From the NCBI GenBank assembly GCA_023445705.1, contig JAEXKM010000219.1, positions 1-5,748 of the forward strand: DNA of 5,748 nucleotides, in the 5' to 3' direction. Of the stretch, positions 1 to 4,697 are shown one piece after another (positions within the stretch are counted from its first letter, which is position 1; each line of letters begins with the position of its first letter). A program made the position numbers and the translations under genes. Below the pieces are notes generated by a model that saw nothing but the letters and a program-made list of their open reading frames with translations, made no database searches and was not told the DNA's origin. This DNA is from Pseudomonadota bacterium. Lineage in GTDB: Bacteria > Pseudomonadota > Alphaproteobacteria > Caulobacterales > Caulobacteraceae.

Positions 1-148
1 CTATGACGCCGGAGTGAGAGTCACGGTGAACATCGACGACCCGCTGATGTTCGGCAGCAGTCTCTCGCAGGAGTTCCTCGCCCTCCACCGGGCCAAGGTC
101 ATGACCGCCGCCGAACTGGACGCCATCAGGCTGGAAGGTCTTGTGTGA
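1..148 (+). CDS. Adenosine deaminase-like protein, C-terminal fragment (5' end outside window)
   Basis: Only the last 48 residues are visible, read from base 2 to a TGA at 146-148. The fragment begins YDAGVRVTVNIDDPLMFG, which matches the strand 8 region of the adenosine/adenine deaminase TIM barrel. In that family the first Asp of the DDP motif (visible residue 12) is a zinc ligand and the second (residue 13) contacts the purine ring. The SLSQEF segment after it fits the usual 'L..EY' helix. These enzymes deaminate adenosine or adenine in purine salvage, in the cytosol. The end looks short: homologues usually carry about 20 more residues after the helix that here stops at EGLV. The hydrolase gene starts 67 bases downstream on the same strand. 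Family assignment is fairly good; adenosine versus adenine or another purine-like substrate cannot be decided from this fragment. Confidence 0.7.
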   Translation, partial: YDAGVRVTVNIDDPLMFGSSLSQEFLALHRAKVMTAAELDAIRLEGLV

Positions 149-215
149 CGGGGCAGGCGATTGTCGGATCCAGCCTCCGCCGGCCGTCCTTGAGGCGCAA
201 GCAACGAGGTTCAGC

Positions 216-1019
216 ATGACCGACACCATCACCGGATATGCGCCCGTGGACGGGCTCGATATCTATTACGAGATCCACGGCGGCCCATTGGCGGCCGGCA
301 AGCCGCCCTTCCTCCTGCTGCACGGGGGATTGACCAATATCGAGATCTCCTTTGGCGACCTCGCGCCCCGACTGGTCGGTCTCGGCCCCGTCGTCGCCGT
401 CGAACAGCGCGGCCACGGCCATACCGCTGACCGCGAAGGCCCGGCGACCCTGGACGGCATGGTGAAGGACACGGCCGCTGTCCTGCGCAGGCTTGGCATT
501 GGTCAGGCGCACGTGGTCGGCCACAGCATGGGCGCGATGATCGGCTTTGGCCTGGCCATCGCCCATCCGGAGCTCGTCGCCAGCCTGACCGCCATCGCCG
601 CGACCTACACCTTCGACGGCATGCTCGACGAACTGGTCGTCCTGCAGCGCGACCCGACGCACGAGCCCTCCGCCGAACTCATCGCCCTGATGCCGACAGA
701 GGCCGACTTCACAGCCTGGGCTGCGAGCTTCGATCGCAGCAATCCCAATCCCGGAACCTTCGAGGACGTCTCGGTGAAGCTGAACGAGATGATGGCCTCC
801 TGGCAGGGCTGGAGGCGCGACGACGTCGCCCGCATCGCCTGCCCAACCCTCATCGCCATTGGGGACCGCGACTTCGTCCGCATCGACCACGCCGCCGAGA
901 CCGCGCGGATGATCGCAGGCGCTCAGCTCGCGGTCCTACCTGACACCACCCACGACGGCACGCTCCGCCGCGGCGCCTGGCTGGTCCCGATGATCGAAGC
1001 GCGGATCGCGGGCGCCTGA
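216..1019 (+). CDS. Alpha/beta hydrolase fold protein
   Basis: A 267-residue protein, a typical single-domain size for this fold. Residues 32-38 (FLLLHGG) form the oxyanion-hole strand and turn, and QRGHG at 64-68 is the usual motif after strand 4 (commonly DxRGxG; here Glu63 sits in the Asp position). GHSMG at 102-106 is the nucleophile elbow with Ser104. GDRD at 216-219 supplies the acid (probably Asp219), and His246 in the TTHDG turn completes the triad. Residues of roughly 125-200 form the variable cap. It is probably a cytosolic hydrolase of an ester, lactone or similar bond; the substrate is not predictable, and I see no signal peptide. The ATG at 216 was chosen because GAGG (206-209) lies 6 bases upstream and the fold begins soon after. 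The frame is open back to about 141, but that extension has no good start. It lies 67 bases after the deaminase-like gene, so co-transcription is possible, and its stop is 6 bases from that of the convergent GNAT gene. Confidence 0.88.
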   Translation: MTDTITGYAPVDGLDIYYEIHGGPLAAGKPPFLLLHGGLTNIEISFGDLAPRLVGLGPVVAVEQRGHGHTADREGPATLDGMVKDTAAVLRRLGIGQAHVVGHSMGAMIGFGLAIAHPELVASLTAIAATYTFDGMLDELVVLQRDPTHEPSAELIALMPTEADFTAWAASFDRSNPNPGTFEDVSVKLNEMMASWQGWRRDDVARIACPTLIAIGDRDFVRIDHAAETARMIAGAQLAVLPDTTHDGTLRRGAWLVPMIEARIAGA

Positions 1020-1025
1020 TCGCGC

Positions 1026-1550
1026 CTACAGCGCCTTCTCGAGGACGATGAATTCCAGGTCGTCGCGCTTGGGTTCGCCGAACTTCGGGTCGTCGTATGG
1101 GAACGGCCGACGCTCGCCGGAGGGGGCGTAGCCGCGCCGGCCGTACCAGGCGATCAGGCTATCGCGGACGTTGACCACGGTCATCCGCACGCGCCGCCCA
1201 CCCTGCTCGCGCACATGGCCCTCGGCAACTTCCAGCATGGTCCGGCCGAGCTGGCGGTCCTGCAGGTCCGGGCGAACCGTCAGCATGCCCAGATACCAGG
1301 CGTCCTCGCCGGCCGGCTCCAGCCAGACGCAGCCCAGCAGCGGCCCGCCCGCCTCGTCGCGCAGGGTCAGCAGTTGCGCGGCCGGCGTCGCCGCCAAGTC
1401 CCGGGCCAGAACGTCGGCGTCCGTCCGCTGCCCGCCGAGATAGTCGGCCTCAGTGGTCCAGCCCTGCCGCGAGCTGTCGCCTCGATAGGCGGAGTTCACG
1501 AGAGCGGCGATGTCGGAGAGATCGGCGGCGGTGGCGGCGAACAAAGGCAT
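1026..1550 (-). CDS. GNAT family N-acetyltransferase
   Basis: A 174-residue single-domain protein of the Gcn5-related acetyltransferase superfamily, which moves an acetyl group from acetyl-CoA to an amine. The N-terminal strand and helix (residues 3-23, ending VNSAYRG) fit alpha1. The TTEADYLGGQRTD stretch at 32-44 is common in a subgroup of these enzymes. Core strand beta4 is YLGMLTVRP at 86-94, followed by the acetyl-CoA loop LQDRQLGRTML at 96-106, where the first conserved Gly is replaced by Gln100 while Gly102 is kept. Motif B is AWYGRRGY at 134-141, whose Tyr136 is the likely general acid. The substrate is unknown. The start at 1550 is preferred over an in-frame ATG at 1622: it opens directly on the fold and has AGGA four bases upstream (plus-strand TCCT at 1554-1557). 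The gene is convergent with the hydrolase and divergent from the aldo/keto reductase. Confidence 0.87.
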   Translation of the reverse strand: MPLFAATAADLSDIAALVNSAYRGDSSRQGWTTEADYLGGQRTDADVLARDLAATPAAQLLTLRDEAGGPLLGCVWLEPAGEDAWYLGMLTVRPDLQDRQLGRTMLEVAEGHVREQGGRRVRMTVVNVRDSLIAWYGRRGYAPSGERRPFPYDDPKFGEPKRDDLEFIVLEKAL

Positions 1551-1622
1551 GCTTCCTGAATCCACAACCGGCCGACGCGCACCAGCGGAAAACGCTTCTC
1601 CCTGGGGAACACCGAGGTTCAC

Positions 1623-1651
1623 TTGACGATTTTCGGATCAGGGTCTAACTA
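1623..1651 (+). promoter_or_regulatory. Candidate sigma-70-type promoter for the aldo/keto reductase
   Basis: TTGACG at 1623-1628 is a near-consensus -35 box. A 17-base spacer puts the -10 at TAACTA (1646-1651), which is weak against the consensus; TCTAAC at 1644-1649 is a closer match but with a 15-base spacer. Transcription would begin near 1657-1660, giving a leader of about 48 bases before the ATG at 1706. The operator-like palindrome starts exactly there, which supports the placement. The -35 box is convincing and the -10 is not. Confidence 0.4.
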
Positions 1652-1656
1652 TCCGC

Positions 1657-1676
1657 ATGTGAGTGAGCGCTCACAT
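1657..1676. promoter_or_regulatory. Palindromic repressor operator (TetR/LacI-like)
   Basis: The arms ATGTGAG (1657-1663) and CTCACAT (1670-1676) are exact inverted repeats with a 6-base spacer. Inside them, GTGAGCGCTCAC (1663-1674) is a perfect 12-base palindrome. The two symmetries have centres half a base-step apart from being the same (both near 1666-1669), so the site can be read either way. The 12-base core is identical to the centre of the symmetric lac operator, and similar palindromes are bound by many TetR-family repressors. It lies just downstream of the candidate promoter, over the expected start of transcription, 30 bases before the aldo/keto reductase ATG: a position suited to repression. 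No regulator gene lies within the window. Confidence 0.6.
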
Positions 1677-1705
1677 CCCCCACAATCCAATCTGCGGAGT
1701 CCCCC

Positions 1706-2695
1706 ATGATCCGTCGGGAAATCGGCCGAACCGGCCGTGACGTGAATGCTATCGGCCTGGGCTGCATGGGCATGTCGATCGCCTATGGCGAGCCGATGAA
1801 CGAAGCCGACGCCGTGAAGCTGTTGCACCAGGCCCTGGACCTGGGCGTCGATCACTTCGACACCGCCGAGCTCTACGGCTTCGGCGCCAACGAGACCCTG
1901 CTCGGCGCAGCCTTCCATGACCGGCGCGACCGCGCCTTCATCGCCACCAAGTTCGGCCCGGTCGGCAACCTCGCCGACCGCACGGTCCGCGGGGTCGACG
2001 GCTCGGAGGCGAACATGCGCCGGGCCATCGAGCAATCGCTGCGCCTGCTGCGCACCGATCATGTCGATCTCTACTACCTCCACCGCAAGGACCCCGACCG
2101 CCCGATCGAAGAGACGGTCGGCGCGATGGCCAAGCTGGTCGAGGAAGGCAAGATCGGCGCGATCGGCCTTTCGGAGGTCAACGCCGACACCCTGAGGCGC
2201 GCCCAGAAGGTTCACCCCATCGCCGCCGTGCAGTGGGAGTATTCGATCTTCACGCGCGACATCGAGAAGGAGGTGTTGCCCCTCTGCTGGGACACCGGCG
2301 TCAGCGTGGTCGCCTATTCCCCACTCGGCCGTGGCCTGCTGACCGGCGCCTTCACCCGCGACCACAAGCCGGGCGAAGGTGACTATCGCAGCGTCATCAA
2401 CCCGCGCTTCCAGGGTGAGGCCTACGAGGCCAACCTCGCCCTCGTGGCCGAGATCGAAGCCATGGCCAAGGATCGTGGCGCGCTGTCCTCGCAGATCGCC
2501 CTGGCGTGGGTGCTGGCGGCCAAGCCCAACGTCGTGACCATTCCCGGCACGACCCGGCTTGCGAACTTGAAGGCCAATCTCGCCGCGGCCGACATCAGCC
2601 TCACCGACGACGAGACCGCGCGCCTGGACGCCCTGGCCGCCCGCGTCGCCGGGCAACGCTATGACGAGCGCGGCATGACCCTGGTCAACGCCTAA
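1706..2695 (+). CDS. Aldo/keto reductase (YhdN/AKR13-like)
   Basis: A 329-residue full-length (alpha/beta)8-barrel oxidoreductase that would reduce aldehydes or ketones with NADPH in the cytosol. The start is IGRTGRDVNAIGLGCMGMS, typical of this family. The tetrad is complete: Asp52 (in HFDTAELYG), Tyr57, Lys82 (in ATKFG) and His126 (in YYLHR). QWEYSIFTRDIE near residues 178-189 and AYSPLGRGLLTG near 205-216 are hallmarks of the AKR13-like group. The cofactor phosphate loop is IPGTTRLANL at 279-288. The real substrate is unknown; reactive aldehydes or pyridoxal-like compounds are possible by family. The ATG at 1706 has GGAG (1696-1699) six bases upstream and begins the fold at once. An operator and promoter lie just upstream, so it is probably inducible. 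A perfect hairpin follows the stop within 8 bases. Confidence 0.93.
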   Translation: MIRREIGRTGRDVNAIGLGCMGMSIAYGEPMNEADAVKLLHQALDLGVDHFDTAELYGFGANETLLGAAFHDRRDRAFIATKFGPVGNLADRTVRGVDGSEANMRRAIEQSLRLLRTDHVDLYYLHRKDPDRPIEETVGAMAKLVEEGKIGAIGLSEVNADTLRRAQKVHPIAAVQWEYSIFTRDIEKEVLPLCWDTGVSVVAYSPLGRGLLTGAFTRDHKPGEGDYRSVINPRFQGEAYEANLALVAEIEAMAKDRGALSSQIALAWVLAAKPNVVTIPGTTRLANLKANLAAADISLTDDETARLDALAARVAGQRYDERGMTLVNA

Positions 2696-2702
2696 GCCGG
2701 AT

Positions 2703-2727
2703 GGGAGCGGCCTTCGCGGCCGCTCCC
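2703..2727. terminator. Perfect hairpin, probable bidirectional terminator
   Basis: GGGAGCGGCC (2703-2712) and GGCCGCTCCC (2718-2727) form a perfect 10-base-pair stem with the 5-base loop TTCGC. It fills most of the 34 bases between the stop of the aldo/keto reductase (2695) and the stop of the MDR oxidoreductase on the other strand (2730). The stem is GC-rich, but no clear T tract follows on either strand. It may work as a weak intrinsic terminator for both genes or protect their 3' ends. Confidence 0.65.
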
Positions 2728-2729
2728 CC

Positions 2730-3707
2730 TCACTCTTCGATGGTAAGAACGGTCTTTCCAACACCCTGGCCGGACAGTGCGAACTCCATCGCCTCGGCGA
2801 AGTCCTCGATCGGGTAGCTACGCCCCACCGGCTGGGCGAGCTTGCCCTCCCCGACCCAGGCGAGGAGCTGATCCAGATGAGCGCTGGCCCGCGGTTGCTC
2901 GAACAGCATGAACTGTCGAACGTCGACCCCGACCAGCGCCGCGCCCTTCATCAAGGTGAGGTTGGCCGGCAGCGCCGGGATCGGCCCGCCGACGAAGCCC
3001 AGCACCAGATGACGGCCGCGCCAGTTCAAGGATCGAAAGGCCGGCTCGAACAGCGGCCCGCAGACGGGATCGAAGACGACGTCCGGCCCGCGGCCCCCGC
3101 ACGCTGCGCGCAGGCGGTCGCGCCATCCCTCGGGCGCGGTGTCGAACACTTCGTCCGCGCCCAGGCGGGCGCAGAACTCGCGCTTGGCCTCGGTCGACGC
3201 AGCGGCGATCACCCGCGCGCCAAGCAGCTTGGCCACCTGCAAACCCGCTGCCCCCAGTCCGCCGGCCGCGCCCAGCACGAGAACCGTCTCGCCCGCCTGC
3301 AACTGGGCGCGATCCTTCAGGCCATGCAGCGCGGTGACATAGTTGATGTGAAAACCTGCCGCCTGGGCGAACGGCATGGCGTCCGGGATCTTGCGAACCG
3401 CTGGCGCCGGAGCCAGGGCGTACTCCGCAAAGCCTCCACGCCCGGTCGCCAGGACCCTGTCGCCAACCGCCACGCCCTGGACCTTCTCGCCCACCGCCGC
3501 GACGCGACCGGCGAACTCCTGGCCAGGCGTATGGGGCAAGGGCGGCTTCACCTGATAGCGACCCAGCGCCACCAGAGCATCCACATAGCCGACGCCGCAG
3601 GCCGCGACCTGCACGAGCACCTCCCCTTCGGCGGGCTGAGGCGTGTCCACCTCGACCAAGCGGTAGTCGTGGATCGACTCCAGCGAAGCGGCCTCGACCT
3701 TGCGCAT
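2730..3707 (-). CDS. NADPH:quinone oxidoreductase-type MDR protein (zinc-free)
   Basis: A 325-residue medium-chain dehydrogenase/reductase, the usual length for the quinone oxidoreductase branch, which reduces quinones or alpha,beta-unsaturated carbonyls with NADPH. The N-terminal GroES-like domain includes CGVGYVDAL at 37-45 and PGQEFAG at 61-67. In zinc-dependent relatives that second motif reads GHE; here Gln63 replaces the metal-binding His, and no four-Cys structural zinc lobe is present, so it should need no zinc. The Rossmann motif is VLVLGAAGGLGAAGLQVAK at 142-160. The second strand ends in AAASTEAK, a polar, Lys-containing turn common in NADPH users. The ATG at 3707 follows GAGGG by 7 bases (plus-strand CCCTC at 3715-3719) and begins the domain directly. 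The frame stays open to 4466, but that part is antisense to the DUF1295 gene and has no protein-like character. The exact substrate is unknown. Confidence 0.9.
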   Translation of the reverse strand: MRKVEAASLESIHDYRLVEVDTPQPAEGEVLVQVAACGVGYVDALVALGRYQVKPPLPHTPGQEFAGRVAAVGEKVQGVAVGDRVLATGRGGFAEYALAPAPAVRKIPDAMPFAQAAGFHINYVTALHGLKDRAQLQAGETVLVLGAAGGLGAAGLQVAKLLGARVIAAASTEAKREFCARLGADEVFDTAPEGWRDRLRAACGGRGPDVVFDPVCGPLFEPAFRSLNWRGRHLVLGFVGGPIPALPANLTLMKGAALVGVDVRQFMLFEQPRASAHLDQLLAWVGEGKLAQPVGRSYPIEDFAEAMEFALSGQGVGKTVLTIEE

Positions 3708-3899
3708 GCGGCATCCCTCTCGCAGAAACCGCCGCACTAGAGCTGTGACGCCGCGGCAGTCGAGATGCGGCGCCGGCGCCTCACATTTGCGCCGATCAAG
3801 CTCGGCGGCAATTTGCCTCACTGACGCGAGCTCAAATAACTGGCTGCATCCATAGGTAGCTCCGCTGATGACGGAGCAGGGGGACGGGGGCTCTCGAAT
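3708..3899. promoter_or_regulatory. Divergent control region with two inverted repeats
   Basis: These 192 bases separate the 5' ends of the MDR oxidoreductase (-) and the DUF1295 gene (+) and should hold both promoters. GGCGCCGGCGCC at 3769-3780 is a perfect 12-base palindrome. At 3787-3811, TTGC-GCCGA and TCGGCGGCAA form an imperfect inverted repeat with one bulged base around the spacer TCAAGC. A possible + strand promoter is TTGCCT (3813-3818), a 16-base gap, then AATAAC (3835-3840). This AT-rich patch is the most promoter-like part of the interval but a poor consensus match. I found no convincing minus-strand promoter and no coding potential. Confidence 0.4.
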
Positions 3900-4697
3900 A
3901 TGGACGCGAGCGACATCCTCGTGGCCAATGTGGCGGTTTCCGCCGCAGGCTTCGTCGCGCTCTGGCTCATCGCCATCGTGCTGAAGGACGTCAGCTTCAT
4001 CGACGTCTGGTGGGCGCTGGGCATCGTGCTGATGTCCTGGGTGACGTTCCTGCTCACGCCGTTCCGCGGACCACATGCCGTTGTGCTCGTCACGCTTTGC
4101 ACCCTCTGGGGCCTGCGCCTGGGGCTCTATCTGCTGTGGCGGTGGCTGACCTTCGGGGCCGATCGTCGGTACCTGGCCCTCATCGGCAAGGCCCACGCCG
4201 AGCGCGGTTGGAGCTTCGCCAAGGCCTCGCTGATGTTGGTCTTCGCCTTCCAGGCGCCGCTGCAACTGGTGGTGGCGCTTCCGGTGATCTTGGGACAGGT
4301 CACGCCCGCATCGGCGCTGGGGCCCATCGCCTGGATCGGCGTCGCCCTGGCGGTGTTCGGGATCACCATCGAGGCGGTGGGCGACTTCCAGCTGGTCCGG
4401 TTTCGCCTGCGCCCGGACAGCGCCGGAGAGGTGCTGGACAGCGGGCTTTGGCGCTATACTCGCCACCCGAACTATTTCGGCGACGCCTGCGCCTGGTGGG
4501 GTCTTTTCCTAGTCGCGGCGGACGGCGGATGGGTGGGCCTGGCCGCCCTGCCCGGCCCGCTGCTGCTGACCTACCTGCTCACCTCTTGGAGCGGTGTTCC
4601 CAGCGTCGAGGGCCGGCTGTTACGGCGGCGGCCGGGCTATGAGGACTATGTGCGCCGCACCTCGCCCTTCATCCCCATGCCGCCGCGCAAAGGCTAG
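3900..4697 (+). CDS. DUF1295 integral membrane protein (steroid 5-alpha-reductase-like)
   Basis: A 265-residue polytopic membrane protein with about six or seven hydrophobic segments (roughly 7-28, 36-54, 59-82, 109-132, 138-158, 196-235). The family diagnostics are in order: FIDVWWALG at 33-41, LWGLRLGLYLLWR at 69-81, GADRRY at 86-91, and the signature RHPNYFGD at 188-195 preceded by LWRYT. The C-terminal tail EGRLLRRRPGYEDYVRRTSP ends in FIP..P, as is usual. The RHPNYFGE-type motif is shared with steroid 5-alpha reductases and isoprenylcysteine methyltransferases, where it helps bind NADPH or S-adenosylmethionine. Asp195 replaces the more common Glu. Bacterial members are largely uncharacterised, so an NADPH-dependent lipid double-bond reductase role is inference only. 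The ATG at 3900 has a G-rich run (3885-3890) nine bases upstream, a rather loose ribosome site. Its stop overlaps that of the convergent exporter gene. Confidence 0.88.
   Translation: MDASDILVANVAVSAAGFVALWLIAIVLKDVSFIDVWWALGIVLMSWVTFLLTPFRGPHAVVLVTLCTLWGLRLGLYLLWRWLTFGADRRYLALIGKAHAERGWSFAKASLMLVFAFQAPLQLVVALPVILGQVTPASALGPIAWIGVALAVFGITIEAVGDFQLVRFRLRPDSAGEVLDSGLWRYTRHPNYFGDACAWWGLFLVAADGGWVGLAALPGPLLLTYLLTSWSGVPSVEGRLLRRRPGYEDYVRRTSPFIPMPPRKG

Noticed and set aside
141..215. Upstream extension of the hydrolase from a TTG at 141
   Set aside because: There is no properly spaced ribosome site, the extra residues lie outside the fold, and GAGG six bases before the ATG at 216 fits better.
126..890. 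254-codon minus-strand frame opposite the hydrolase
   Set aside because: The plus-strand protein has an intact Ser-Asp-His triad and a clear start; the antisense translation has no recognisable motif.
1011..1026. Possible small hairpin (GGCGC/GCGCC, loop CTGATC) over the hydrolase and GNAT stops
   Set aside because: Only a 5-base-pair stem with no T tract on either strand, easily expected by chance at this GC content.
1551..1622. 24-residue N-terminal extension of the GNAT protein from the ATG at 1622
   Set aside because: The extra residues are not part of the GNAT fold, and the internal ATG at 1550 has an AGGA site and matches the typical start of the domain.
1649..2764. Long open frame (371 codons) on the minus strand opposite the aldo/keto reductase
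   Set aside because: It mirrors a gene with complete catalytic motifs, its own translation is low-complexity (rich in Gly, Ala, Val, Asp) with no family motif, and it would run across the hairpin and operator. Such antisense frames are common in GC-rich genomes.
3813..3840. A firm promoter call for the DUF1295 gene
   Set aside because: TTGCCT and AATAAC with a 16-base gap match the consensus too loosely to list as a separate feature; kept only as a note in the control-region entry.
3708..4466. 253-codon N-terminal extension of the MDR oxidoreductase, antisense to the DUF1295 gene
   Set aside because: The extension is rich in Gln, Glu, Pro and Arg without domain character, overlaps a well-supported gene fully, and a good ribosome site and domain start lie at 3707.
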